Assembly: GCF_009830285.1 (NCBI RefSeq)
Contig: NZ_WUQX01000001.1
Location: forward strand, 1,550,501-1,614,500
Direction of reading: 5' to 3'
DNA from: Sporofaciens musculi
Lineage (GTDB): Bacteria; Bacillota; Clostridia; Lachnospirales; Lachnospiraceae
DNA: 64,000 nucleotides
The notes beneath the pieces were generated by a model. The model ran no database searches. It was not told the origin of the DNA and was given only the letters and a program-made list of their open reading frames with translations. Positions 35,985 through 45,600 of this stretch are shown here, one piece after another (the stretch's first letter is position 1; every line of letters begins with the position of its first letter). Made by a program: the position numbers and the translations under genes.

Positions 35985-36152
35985 ATGAAGGAGTTGAAGC
36001 TGGACCTTCTTCCAGGTAATCTCTATGCAGCCAGGCGAAAAGCAGAGCAGCAGAAGGAAAAGGAGAAGAAGAACCGTGAGCCACAGAAAAATGTTGTGAA
36101 AATAGAGGGTGTGTCACTGAAGGTTGATCGGATAGACGGGGATAAACGGTAA
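35985..36152 (+). CDS. 55-residue charged protein
   Basis: A 55-codon frame with GAAAGGAG upstream. The product is a highly charged helix (ARRKAEQQKEKEKKNREPQK) with a beta tail (VKIEGVSLKVDRIDG). It lies 4 bases before the hydrogenase-like gene, so it is likely co-translated. I do not recognise it; it could be a small partner or assembly factor. Confidence 0.5.
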   Translation: MKELKLDLLPGNLYAARRKAEQQKEKEKKNREPQKNVVKIEGVSLKVDRIDGDKR

Positions 36153-36156
36153 GAAT

Positions 36157-37389
36157 ATGAAAAGCTTTGATGAACTTTATCATGAGCTGTTAATAAGACA
36201 GAATGCAGAGGGTGAAACGCCTCTAAAGGAATACGACCCCTTCCATTTGGATTGCCTTCTTCATCCAGAGAAATACCCGCCAGTTATTCACATTAATGAG
36301 TGTGAGAAATGCGCCTACGATCAGGTATGCCAAAACAGTTGTATTTTTGACGCAATCGAAAGGACGGAGGATGGGAGGCTTAAGATTAATCGCTCTCTGT
36401 GCGTAGGATGTGAAGCCTGTATAGAGGCATGTAAGAAGGGAAATCTGGCGGCAAGTAAAGATGCGATTCCGGCGATGAAGGCGGTAAGAGAAGGGAAAGG
36501 GCCGGTATATATGTTGGTTGCTCCTGCATTTATGGGGCAGTTTAGCGATAGGGTTACTCCCGGAAAGCTGCGCACGGCTTTTAAGGCTTTGGGCTTCACT
36601 GGTATGGTGGAGGTTGCGCTTTTTGCGGACATCCTTACTCTCAAGGAGGCGTTGGAGTTCGACCAGCATGTGCAGCAGAGGGGGGACTACCAGTTGACAA
36701 GCTGCTGCTGTCCGGTTTGGATTGCCATGATACGGAAGATTTTCCATGAATTAATGCCTCATGTTCCGGCTGCCGTGTCTCCTATGATTGCCTGCGGACG
36801 TATGATTAAGAGGCTTCATCCAGATGCGGTCACTGTGTTTGCCGGGCCTTGTCTTGCCAAGAAGAAGGAGGCAAAAGAACCGGATATCATGGATGCTGTG
36901 GATTATGTGCTTACATTTCAGGAGGTGCAGGATATCTTTGACGCGGCGGACATTCATCCGGATGAGCTTGCGGACGCCGAAAAGGAGCATGCCTCCAGGG
37001 CGGGAAGACTTTATGCCAGAACCGGAGGGGTGAGCCAGGCTGTGACAGAGATGGTGAACCAGCTTCATCCTAATCGGAGTATCCGTGTCCGTTCCGAACA
37101 AGCCGAAGGAACAAAGGCGTGTATGGAAATGATTAGGAGAATCAAAGAGGGCAGGACGGAGGCAAACTTTTTTGAAGGGATGGGCTGTGTGGGAGGCTGT
37201 GTGGGAGGTCCCAAGGCGGTTCTGAACGTGGAGGAGGGGACAAAGCATGTGGACGCATATGGCGGTAATGCTAAGTTTCGGACGCCGTTGGAGAATCCTT
37301 ATGTGCGGAGAGTGTTGGAGGAATTAGGGATTCGGACGGTGGAGGAATTGTTGACGGAAGATGGGCTGTTGACGAGGGATTTTAGTTAA
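36157..37389 (+). CDS. [FeFe]-hydrogenase-like iron-sulfur protein
   Basis: A 410-residue protein with two [4Fe-4S] Cys motifs near the start (about residues 49-62 and 85-96), then the H-cluster domain. H-cluster signatures are present but altered. L1 is TSCCCPVW (181-188; the usual form is TSCCPxW, with an extra Cys here). L2 is GPCLAKKKE (about 230-238; usual MPCxxKxxE). L3 is EGMGCVGGCVGG (about 340-351), with Cys ligands 344 and 348. No HydE/F/G maturases are nearby. It fits the monomeric, putatively sensory or auxiliary hydrogenase-like groups rather than a bulk H2 producer. It follows the 55-residue gene by 4 bases and ends with a terminator. Confidence 0.8.
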   Translation: MKSFDELYHELLIRQNAEGETPLKEYDPFHLDCLLHPEKYPPVIHINECEKCAYDQVCQNSCIFDAIERTEDGRLKINRSLCVGCEACIEACKKGNLAASKDAIPAMKAVREGKGPVYMLVAPAFMGQFSDRVTPGKLRTAFKALGFTGMVEVALFADILTLKEALEFDQHVQQRGDYQLTSCCCPVWIAMIRKIFHELMPHVPAAVSPMIACGRMIKRLHPDAVTVFAGPCLAKKKEAKEPDIMDAVDYVLTFQEVQDIFDAADIHPDELADAEKEHASRAGRLYARTGGVSQAVTEMVNQLHPNRSIRVRSEQAEGTKACMEMIRRIKEGRTEANFFEGMGCVGGCVGGPKAVLNVEEGTKHVDAYGGNAKFRTPLENPYVRRVLEELGIRTVEELLTEDGLLTRDFS

Positions 37390-37392
37390 TGT

Positions 37393-37441
37393 AAAAAAGA
37401 GGTTGTTGGGGAAATTTACATTTTCCGGCAGCCTCTTTTTC
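37393..37441 (+). terminator. terminator after hydrogenase-like gene
   Basis: AAAAAGAGGTTG (about 37394-37405) pairs with CAGCCTCTTTTT (37429-37440) across an AT-rich loop. Confidence 0.75.
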
Positions 37442-37519
37442 AAATGCGTATTGACATTTTGGGACGCTCTCAATATAATTGATTCAGTTTTCAATACATA
37501 CACGAAGGAAGGATAAGAG

Positions 37520-38449
37520 ATGCAGTATTATCTGGCCCCTTTAGAGGGGATTACGACACGGATCTACCGAAGGGTATATCACGATTGCTTTACGCCCATG
37601 GATAAATATTTTACCCCTTTTTTGTCGCCCCATTTAAAGAAGGGCTTCTCTGCAAAGGAGAAGGCTGAGCTTCTGCCGAAGAATAATCAAGGGATGCATC
37701 TGGTTCCCCAGATTTTGACGAATCGGGCGGAGGATTTTTTGAGGACAGAAGAAAAACTTGCATATTACGGCTATGAGGAGATCAACCTGAATCTGGGATG
37801 TCCTTCTAAAACTGTGGTATCAAAAGGAAGAGGCTCTGGATTTCTGGCAGATTTGGAGGGACTTGACCGTTTTCTGGATGAAATTTTTTCAAAGACAAAG
37901 GCTCGCATATCCATTAAGACCAGGATAGGAAGGGATGAACCTGAGGAATTTCAAAGGCTTTTGGAAATCTATGGACAGTATCCTCTTGAGGAATTGATTA
38001 TCCATCCGCGGGTTCAGAAGGACTTTTATAAAAATAAACCGAAGCTGGAGGCATTTGAGGAGGCGGCAGAAAAAATGACCTGTCCATTGTGCTATAATGG
38101 GGATATTTGCACCAGAGAGGATGCCGCGGCCATAGAGGGGAGATTTCCAACGGTGACGGCATGTATGATTGGTAGAGGGATTATTGCAAATCCTGGGCTT
38201 CTGGGCGAGATTAAGGGGCAGGAGGAGGCTTCGCGGAAGCAGCTTCGCAGATTTCATGACCGGTTATATGAAGAATACAGAGAGCTTCATATGGGGGATA
38301 AGAATGTTCTGTTTAAGATGAAAGAAATCTGGTGCTATTTGGGACAAGCTTTTCCTGGATGTGAGAAGCTCTTAAAACGGATTAGGAAGGCGGAGAGACT
38401 GGACAGATATGAGGAGGTTGTGAACCAGTGTTTTGAATATGTATTTTAA
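37520..38449 (+). CDS. tRNA-dihydrouridine synthase family protein
   Basis: A 309-residue TIM-barrel flavoprotein of the Dus family. The start YLAPLEGITTRIYRR is the usual FMN-binding opening. LNLGCPSKTVVSKGRGSGFL holds the conserved Cys, and IKTRIG, ELIIHPRVQKDFY and CYNGDI provide FMN and RNA contacts. Dus enzymes reduce uridines in tRNA. It is a single gene with a good GAAGGAAGG site. Specificity among Dus types cannot be assigned. Confidence 0.85.
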   Translation: MQYYLAPLEGITTRIYRRVYHDCFTPMDKYFTPFLSPHLKKGFSAKEKAELLPKNNQGMHLVPQILTNRAEDFLRTEEKLAYYGYEEINLNLGCPSKTVVSKGRGSGFLADLEGLDRFLDEIFSKTKARISIKTRIGRDEPEEFQRLLEIYGQYPLEELIIHPRVQKDFYKNKPKLEAFEEAAEKMTCPLCYNGDICTREDAAAIEGRFPTVTACMIGRGIIANPGLLGEIKGQEEASRKQLRRFHDRLYEEYRELHMGDKNVLFKMKEIWCYLGQAFPGCEKLLKRIRKAERLDRYEEVVNQCFEYVF

Positions 38450-38554
38450 GAGGGAGATTTTGAGAAGGCGAAGATTTTTGTCTTTACTTTTTAGGCGCCA
38501 TGCAATATAATAGAAAAAAATTCTATATACAGGAATTTCTAAGGAGGAACCCCT

Positions 38555-39106
38555 TTGGAGCACTTGAATCATATTATTGCAGGTAATCTGAAAGAGATTA
38601 GGAAGCGTAAGGAGTTGAGCCTGGAGCAAGTGTCGGTTCTGACTTCAATCAGTAAGAGTATGCTGAGCCAGTTAGAGCGCGGAGAAGTTAATCCTACCAT
38701 ATCAACGGTATATAAGCTGTCTCTGGGGCTTAAGGTTCCTGTGACAGCATTTACGGCGGATCAGCCGAAGCCATTTTCCAGGACTGGCAAGGCTTATGTG
38801 ATACCTCTTGTGGGAGATGAGGGAAGGTACAGGCTGTACCCAATCTTTGAATTTCGGGAGGGCCAGGATTTTGAGATTTTTGACCTGGAGTTCGATGAGG
38901 GCGGCACGATGCGGGGGCATATGCAGATGCATGGAACCAGGGAGTTTATTACGGTGTATTCCGGCGAGCTGACGCTGATTTTCGAGGACAGGGAATATGA
39001 GCTGAAAGCAGGGGATTCTGCCGCGTACAATGCATTTGACGATTATGTATACAAGAATACGGGAGAGGGCATGGTGACTGCGTGTATCGTGGTTCATTAT
39101 CCGTAA
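38555..39106 (+). CDS. XRE-cupin transcriptional regulator
   Basis: A 183-residue regulator with an N-terminal XRE HTH (about residues 8-62; ISKSMLSQLERGEVNPTIST) and a C-terminal cupin (about 105-180; GTREFITVYSGELTLIFED). Such proteins often control amino-acid or amine metabolism or act as metabolite-sensing repressors. The start is TTG at 38555, 8 bases after AAGGAGGA. No ATG lies earlier in frame. The downstream ProX-like gene is close and probably cotranscribed. Confidence 0.85.
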   Translation: MEHLNHIIAGNLKEIRKRKELSLEQVSVLTSISKSMLSQLERGEVNPTISTVYKLSLGLKVPVTAFTADQPKPFSRTGKAYVIPLVGDEGRYRLYPIFEFREGQDFEIFDLEFDEGGTMRGHMQMHGTREFITVYSGELTLIFEDREYELKAGDSAAYNAFDDYVYKNTGEGMVTACIVVHYP

Positions 39107-39126
39107 CAGAAAGGAGTTATAGTAAG

Positions 39127-39618
39127 ATGGAAGACCAGAAGCAGCGCGTATATGACGCATTGGACAAGTTGAAGATTAAGTACGAGGTTGTAGAGCATGA
39201 GCCAGTACATACAATGGAGGATATGGACAGGCTTGGACTGCCGGAGAAGGGAACTCTGTGTAAGAATCTTTTCCTGCGGGATTCAAAGGGAAAGAGACAC
39301 TTTCTCGTGACCTGTGAGGAGAGCAAGAAGGTAGATTTGAAGGCTCTTGGCAGACAGCTTGGAGGAGGAAATCTAAGCTTTGCCTCCGAAGACCGGTTAG
39401 AAAAATATCTGGGACTTAAGCAAGGAAGCGTGTCTCCCTTCGGACTGATGAATGATACGGACCATGTGGTAGAGTTCTTTATTGATAAGGATTTGAGCAG
39501 GTGTAAGAGCCTTGGAATCCATCCATTAGAGAATACGGCCACCGTCTTTCTTTCCTTTAAGGATTTGGATAAGTTCCTGTGGGATTTGGATGTGGATGTG
39601 GTTAAGGTTAAGCTTTAG
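39127..39618 (+). CDS. prolyl-tRNA editing deacylase (ProX/YbaK family)
   Basis: A 163-residue YbaK/ProRS-INS-domain protein of the ProX (PrdX) type. Motifs are EHEPVHTMEDM, KNLFLRDSKGKRHFLV and KQGSVSPFGLMND with the catalytic-site lysine and GXXXP. It removes alanine or cysteine mischarged on tRNA-Pro. An in-frame start at 39082 lies inside the upstream gene; ATG 39127 is preferred, with AAAGGAG upstream. PrdX-type genes often accompany proline metabolism, but none is seen here. Confidence 0.85.
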   Translation: MEDQKQRVYDALDKLKIKYEVVEHEPVHTMEDMDRLGLPEKGTLCKNLFLRDSKGKRHFLVTCEESKKVDLKALGRQLGGGNLSFASEDRLEKYLGLKQGSVSPFGLMNDTDHVVEFFIDKDLSRCKSLGIHPLENTATVFLSFKDLDKFLWDLDVDVVKVKL

Positions 39619-39635
39619 TTTCTACTTTTTTGTGC

Positions 39636-39669
39636 TGGCCGGATTATTCCTGGTGAAATAATCTGGTCG
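39636..39669 (+). terminator. hairpin after the ProX-like gene
   Basis: GGCCGGATTATT (about 39637-39648) pairs with AATAATCTGGTC (39657-39668); the T-tract is poor. Confidence 0.5.
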
Positions 39670-39812
39670 GTATCATTGTTCTTTTCTAGCTCGTGGGTTA
39701 TCCCATCTTTCCACTTATTATTTTATTTTAGATTTGATGAATTTCATTTCCTGCAGTTTTGCTCTAAGAAGACTTGTGAAATGAATTCTATATACGTTTA
39801 GGAGTTTGAGAT

Positions 39813-40409
39813 ATGGCTAAGAAATTGTATGACAAGGATATTCGGGAACCGTTGTTCGATTTCCTTGAGGAATACTATGGAAAAATACGAATTATTGAGG
39901 AAAAGCAGATTGGCAGGTCAAGGGCGGATATCATGATGGTGCTGCCGAATGGGGTGGCTGGAATTGAGATTAAGAGTGATGCAGATACTTATGTCCGGTT
40001 AAAAAGGCAGGTGCGAGATTATGACAGATATTTTGACTGCAATTATGTAGTTGCAGGAGGAAGCCATGGACTGCACGTAAGTGAGCATGTACCTGAGTGG
40101 TGGGGGATCATTACTGTGGAGTGGGTGGAGAATGGGGTGGATTTCTATCTGCTGCGGGAGGCAAAAGCGAATCCGAAGGCTGATTTAGGCCAAAAGCTTA
40201 CACTTTTGTGGAGGCCAGAGCTTGCGAACATTCAGGAGATAAACGGGCTTGCCAAGTATAAACAGAAAAGCAAAGCATTTGTCATGGAAAAGCTTCTTGA
40301 GAAGGTTCCCAAGGCGGCGCTGAATGAGCAGATCAGCCAGGAATTGTTTGAGAGGGATTATACGGAGATTGGGAATACAATCAGGAAGTTTAAGGAGGGA
40401 AAGCTATGA
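39813..40409 (+). CDS. sce7726-like putative PD-(D/E)XK nuclease
   Basis: A 198-residue protein whose N-terminal 110 residues carry a nuclease-like core: RADIMMVLPNG, then GIEIKSDADTYVRL (the D...E-x-K pattern of the PD-(D/E)XK fold), then YDRYFDCNYVVAGG. The rest is helical. This resembles the sce7726 family, whose role is unknown. Its stop overlaps the start of an XRE gene as ATGA, so the two are translationally coupled. A nuclease with its own repressor could be a defence or toxin-antitoxin module, but this is not proven. Confidence 0.6.
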   Translation: MAKKLYDKDIREPLFDFLEEYYGKIRIIEEKQIGRSRADIMMVLPNGVAGIEIKSDADTYVRLKRQVRDYDRYFDCNYVVAGGSHGLHVSEHVPEWWGIITVEWVENGVDFYLLREAKANPKADLGQKLTLLWRPELANIQEINGLAKYKQKSKAFVMEKLLEKVPKAALNEQISQELFERDYTEIGNTIRKFKEGKL

Positions 40410-40741
40410 GATATCCTGTGATTAGCGTGGAGAGGACAGGAAAGCGAATCAGGGACATTTGTGTAAGGCAGGGAATTTGTGCAAAGGAGATACAGGAATA
40501 TATGGGCTTTTCGGCTGTCCAGTCTGTGTATGACTGGTTTCATGGGAAGAATCTGCCCAGTGTGGATAATCTGTATGCCCTGTCGCGGCTTTTAAAGGTT
40601 TCGATGGAGAGATTGTTAGTGACCTCCGACCAGGAGGAGACGGGGCGGGTGTGCGAGCTTATGGCTCTGCCTCGCAAGGATAGCCGGAAAATGGTAATGT
40701 GGTACAGGGAAGGAATAAAGTTTTTGTCAATCAGTTTGTAA
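40406..40741 (+). CDS. small XRE-family regulator
   Basis: A 111-residue HTH protein (about residues 8-62; KEIQEYMGFSAVQSVYDW, then LPSVDNLYALSRLLKVSMERLL). The ribosome site TAAGGAGGG lies within the upstream gene. It is coupled to the nuclease-like gene by ATGA. The C-terminal 40 residues are helical. It is probably an autoregulator of the pair. Confidence 0.7.
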   Translation: MRYPVISVERTGKRIRDICVRQGICAKEIQEYMGFSAVQSVYDWFHGKNLPSVDNLYALSRLLKVSMERLLVTSDQEETGRVCELMALPRKDSRKMVMWYREGIKFLSISL

Positions 40742-40813
40742 CTGGATGCAAAATACAGAGGGTTCTGGTATTCTATTTTTAGGAAATGTAAAGGCCCATT
40801 TCCTGTTATACCT

Positions 40814-40872
40814 TGCTGGACGGAGTCCACCCGCCCGACAGGGCATGCATTCGGGATGCCCTTTGGGTATAC
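40814..40872. repeat. dispersed palindromic repeat, inverted copy
   Basis: The reverse complement of this segment matches the repeat at 24798-24922, with CCCAAAGGGC, GCATGCCC, GGGCGGGTGGAC and GTCC in the same order. The gap from 40742 to 41052 holds nothing else I can support. Confidence 0.7.
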
Positions 40873-41052
40873 ATAGATAAGATATTGCCAATACAATGAC
40901 ATTCATTACGAGGCAGTACAGGAATACTGAGAGAAAGAGCTGCCAATAGAGAGGCGGTCGTGTTGAATTCAACCATAGGCGGGTGTATCCCTTCGGCAAA
41001 TGAGAATAATGTCAGGACAAGAACAGCAAGAGAAGAACTGAGGAATACTTCG

Positions 41053-41271
41053 ATGGAAGAAGATGTGGAGAGATACAGGAATGAAGAAAGATTACGGGAA
41101 AAGACGGAGGAGATATTTAGGGATACGAAGTATGGGACGATGAATGAGCAGTTGTGGGAACTGCTGAAGGAGAAGGATTGTAGGAGAAAGCTGTATGTGA
41201 AGGCGCTTAAGATGTTTGGAAGAAAAGATGGAATGGAAGTATACCGAAGGATAAGAGATGAGTTATTGTGA
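41053..41271 (+). CDS. hypothetical charged helical protein
   Basis: A 72-residue frame from ATG 41053 (a GTG at 40960 is in frame but the extra residues look non-coding). It is highly charged and helical (EDVERYRNEERLREKTEE, then MNEQLWELLKEKDCRRKL). No family is recognised. The terminator hairpin just after the stop supports its being a gene. It is flanked on both sides by copies of the dispersed repeat, which may mean a mobile or degraded cassette. Confidence 0.4.
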   Translation: MEEDVERYRNEERLREKTEEIFRDTKYGTMNEQLWELLKEKDCRRKLYVKALKMFGRKDGMEVYRRIRDELL

Positions 41272-41290
41272 CTCGAACCAAGGGGCATAA

Positions 41291-41330
41291 GAAAGATGTG
41301 GCAGTATGGGAGAAACTGCTGCATCTTTTT
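41291..41330 (+). terminator. terminator after the hypothetical gene
   Basis: AAAGATGTGGCAGT faces ACTGCTGCATCTTT (about 41292-41328), followed by a T-run; it abuts a repeat copy. Confidence 0.7.
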
Positions 41331-41393
41331 ATACCCAAGGGCACACCGCAATACATGCCCTTCGGGCTGGTGGACTTCGTCCATTAATGTATG
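41330..41393. repeat. dispersed palindromic repeat, copy C
   Basis: Near-identical to the second copy at 24861-24922, including the TTCGTCCATTAATGTATG tail. Confidence 0.8.
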
Positions 41394-41501
41394 CTTTTAG
41401 AAGAAAGTATAATATTTAATATTTTTTTAATTGCATGTTCCATAAATGAGAAGTAGAATGAATAAAGTATACGGTAATACATTCAACAGAGGAAAGAGAG
41501 G

Positions 41502-42468
41502 ATGAATATGGAACAGCAATACAGGCAGGTACCGCCTATGACGCCGGAAACTTACGGTAAACGTATCTGGCATCTGTGGGGACCGGTTGTGATAAAATGG
41601 GTAGTGGGGATTGGAGTTGGCATGATTGCCAGGGGGAGTTTTAAGCATGGTCTATATGATGGCGGATCAGGAGGCCTTCAGAGCTGCGATGCAGAGTGAA
41701 GAGAAGATGATGGAGCTGTATGAGGAGATAATGAATCAGTACCTGAATGCTTCTACTCAGATTGTGGGTGTTGCCGCCCTGATTACGATTCCGATTATGC
41801 TTTGGTTTTTCCATTCCGATCGGGTGAAGGAGAGGAAGAACGGTTTTATTCCCAACAGGAAGGCTCCTCTCTGGAAATACGGCGCTGGGCTTCTCATGGC
41901 TCTGGCCTTAAGCCTTGGGATCAATAATCTGATTATTATAGGGAACCTGTCGGATATGAGTGAGACCTATCAGGCTTTGATGGAGGCATTCTATTCGTCT
42001 CCCCTCGCTACCCAGGTGATTGCCCTTGCTGTCCTGGTGCCGTTGAGTGAGGAGTTGGTATTCCGTGGACTGCTCTTTAGGCGTTTGCGTGAGCGTGCCA
42101 CCTATATGCAGGCGGCATTGTATTCGGCAGTGGTGTTCGGATTGACCCATGTGAATCTGGTGCAGATGCTTTACGGGTTTATTCTGGGAATGATGCTTTC
42201 CTATCTCTATGAAAAATACGGTTCTATCAAGGCCCCCATTGCGGCGCATATGGCGATGAATTTGCTGTCCATACTGGCGACGGAGTTCAAACTGCCCGAT
42301 TGGCTGATGGAGGACCAGATGCGGATTGGAATTGTGACGGTTGCCTGTGCATTTGTGGCGTCCACCATGTTTGTGCTGATTCAGAGGATTGAGGAGAAGC
42401 CAGAGATACCAGGGACATCCCAGGAAAAAGATAATCCTGTACAACATTGCAGGGTTGACAATGAATAA
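41502..42468 (+). pseudogene. CPBP-family intramembrane protease, frame-disrupted
   Basis: Two overlapping frames together make one CPBP (CAAX-type) membrane protease. The first (from 41502 or 41508) encodes PPMTPETYGKRIWHLWGP and the first half of a membrane helix. The second continues that helix (GGVLSMVYMMADQEAF) and runs to 42468. The switch falls at a run of five G near 41633-41637. The second part carries the protease motifs VPLSEELVFRGLLFRR and AVVFGLTHVNL, plus a final PIAAHMAMN. Joined length is about 320 residues, as expected. It could be a true inactivating mutation, a phase-variable slip or a sequencing error. Without the join, the membrane protein would start in mid-helix. Confidence 0.7.
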
Positions 42469-42477
42469 GATGTGTGG

Positions 42478-42518
42478 AAAAGAGTTTGATGTTCGTAGAG
42501 ATATCAGACTCTTTTTTA
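42478..42518 (+). terminator. terminator after the CPBP gene
   Basis: AAAAGAGTTTGAT (42478-42490) pairs with ATCAGACTCTTTT (42503-42515), followed by T residues. Confidence 0.8.
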
Positions 42519-42526
42519 AATATAAC

Positions 42527-42553
42527 ATAATTATCTGATTATCAGATAATTAT
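42527..42553. promoter_or_regulatory. perfect 12-bp-arm palindrome upstream of gltB
   Basis: ATAATTATCTGA and TCAGATAATTAT surround a 3-base centre. It lies 14 bases before the -35 element, an activator-like position. Confidence 0.65.
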
Positions 42554-42567
42554 GGCTAAACTCCCTA

Positions 42568-42596
42568 TTTACAAATCCTAAAAAAAGTAGTATAGT
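42568..42596 (+). promoter_or_regulatory. gltB promoter
   Basis: TTTACA (42568-42573), a 17-base spacer, and TATAGT (42591-42596), 28 bases before the gltB start. Confidence 0.7.
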
Positions 42597-42624
42597 AAGA
42601 AAAACTGAAGAAAGGACTGAATGT

Positions 42625-45600
42625 ATGAACGCGCAGATTGTAAATAATCACGAAGGTCTGTATCGTCCTCAGTTTGAGCATGACAACTGTGGAATCGGTG
42701 CGGTCGTTAATATCAAGGGGCGCAAGAGTCACAGCACAGTGATGGATGCCTTGAAGATTGTAGAGAATTTAGAGCATAGGGCCGGCAAGGATGCCGAGGG
42801 TAAGACAGGCGATGGAGTTGGAATCTTGTTGCAGATTTCACATAGATTTTTTTCCAAAGTCTGTAAGCCTCTCGGCATTTTTTTAGGTTCTGAGAGAGAT
42901 TACGGGGTGGGGATGTTTTTCTTCCCCCAGGATGAATTGAAGAAGAACCAGGCCAAGAAGATTTTTGAAGTGATTGTCAGGAAAGAGGGGATGAATTTCC
43001 TTGGATGGCGTGAGGTTCCGGTAAGGGAGGAGGTCTTGGGAAGTCGAGCGGCAGAGTGTATGCCATGTATTCTCCAGGGCTTCATTGAGCGTCCAGGGAA
43101 GGTTCCTCAGGGAATTGATTTTGACCGGCGGCTTTATGTGGTGCGCAGAATCTTTGAGCAGAGCAGCGACGACACCTATGTGGCCTCACTCTCCAGCAGA
43201 ACCATTGCATATAAGGGAATGTTTCTGGTAGGACAGCTCAGGCCGTTTTTTGAGGATCTCAAGAGCCCAGAGTATGAATCAGCCATTGCGCTGGTACATT
43301 CCCGTTTCAGCACCAACACCAATCCCAGCTGGGAGCGCGCCCATCCCAACCGTTTTATTGTACATAACGGGGAGATTAATACCATTCGGGGCAATGCGGA
43401 CAAGATGCAGGCAAGGGAAGAAAATATGGAATCAGAACACCTGAAAGGAGAGCTCCATAAGGTTCTGCCTGCTATCAACAGCTCAGGCTCGGATTCTGCC
43501 ATGCTTGACAATGCCATTGAGTTCATGGTCATGAGTGGAATGGATTTGCCGCTGGCTGTGATGATTGCCATTCCTGAGCCATGGGCAAGTGCAAAGACTA
43601 TGTCCCAGAAGAAGAAGGATTTCTATCAGTATTACGCCACCATGATGGAGCCTTGGGACGGTCCGGCATCTATACTGTTTTCCGACGGGGACTGCATGGG
43701 CGCTGTCCTTGACAGGAACGGGCTTCGTCCGTCCAGATACTATATCACGGACGACGACACACTGATTCTGTCCTCTGAGGTAGGGGTCCTTGACATTAAT
43801 CCAGAAAAGATCGTGGTAAAAGAGCGTCTCCATCCGGGGAAAATGCTGCTTGTGGATACTATTTCCGGCAAAGTAATCGGTGATGATGAATTGAAGGAAA
43901 TCTATGCCGGCAGGCAGCCCTACGGGGAATGGCTGGACAGTAATTTAATTGAGCTTAGCAGTCTTAAGATACCCAATCAGAAGGTGCCCTCCTATACGGC
44001 AGAGGAGTGTAAACGGCTCCAGAAAGCATTTGGCTACTCCTATGAGGAGGTAAAGACTTCGATTCTGGCTATGGCGCAAAACGGAACAGAAGGGACTGCG
44101 GCAATGGGAATTGACGCGCCGCTTTCGGTGCTTTCAGAAAAGCATCAGGATTTGTTTGGATATTTTAAACAGCTTTTTGCTCAGGTGACGAACCCGCCAA
44201 TCGATTCAATCCGAGAGGAGGTGGTAACCTCTACCACTGTTTATATCGGTGCGGATGGGAATCTGCTGGAGGAAAGAGAAGAAAATTGCAGGATGCTCAA
44301 GGTGGATAACCCGATTCTGACCAATACGGATCTTCTGAAGATTAAGAGTATGAAGAAGGAGGGATTTTATCCTGTTGAGATTCCTATCATATACTATAAG
44401 AATTCTGGTCTTGAAAAGGCCATAGACTACCTGTTTATCGAGGTGGACCGTGCAATTCGAGAGGGTGCAAATATTTTAATTCTCACAGACAGAGGCGTGG
44501 ACGAGTATCATGTTGCTATGCCGTCTCTGCTGGCGCTGTCGGGACTGCAGCAGCATTTGGTAAGGACAAAGAAGCGTACGTCTGTGGCCATCATTTTGGA
44601 GACGGGAGAGCCAAGGGAGGTTCATCACTTTGCAACTCTTTTGGGCTATGGGGCATGTGCCATCAATCCTTACCTTGCCCATGAATCCATCCGGTATCTG
44701 ATTGAGACAAATATGCTGAAAAAGGATTACTATGCGGCTGTGGAGGATTATAACCATGCTGTTCTTAGCGGGATTGTGAAGATTGCCTCCAAGATGGGAA
44801 TCTCAACAATCCAGTCCTACCAGGGTGCGAAGATTTTCGAGGCCATTGGATTGAAGGAGGAATTTATCCAGAAATATTTCACAGACACGGTAAGCCGCGT
44901 AGGCGGAATCGGCATAGACGAGCTTGCGGCGGACTATGTGGCGCGTCACTCCCAGGCGTTTGACCCATTAGGGCTTGAGGTGGATATGACCCTTGACAGC
45001 ATCGGGCAGCACAAGTCAAAAAGCGGCGGGGAAAGGCATCTTTACAATCCCCAGACCATCCATATGCTTCAGCAGTCCACCAGGCGGGGGGATTATGAGA
45101 TGTTCCGCAAATATACGGAAATGGTTAATACAGAAGGCCAGTATATTAACCTGCGGGGACAATTAGAGTTCAATTATCCCAAGAAGGGAATTCCCATTGA
45201 GGAAGTGGAAAGCGTGGATTCCATTGTGACAAGGTTCAAGACAGGCGCCATGTCCTACGGCTCTATTTCCAAGGAGGCCCATGAGACCTTGGCCATTGCC
45301 ATGAACCGTCTTAAGGGCAAGTCCAACAGCGGAGAAGGAGGAGAAGAAATCGAACGGCTGGACAGCGACCGTTGTTCTGCCATCAAGCAGGTTGCCTCCG
45401 GACGGTTTGGCGTCACTAGTCGCTATCTGGTAAGCGCAAAGGAGATTCAGATTAAGATGGCCCAGGGCGCGAAGCCGGGAGAGGGAGGACATCTTCCGGG
45501 AGGAAAGGTGTACCCTTGGATTGCCAATACCCGCCATTCCACTCCTGGGGTCAGCTTGATTTCTCCGCCGCCTCACCATGATATTTATTCCATCGAGGAT

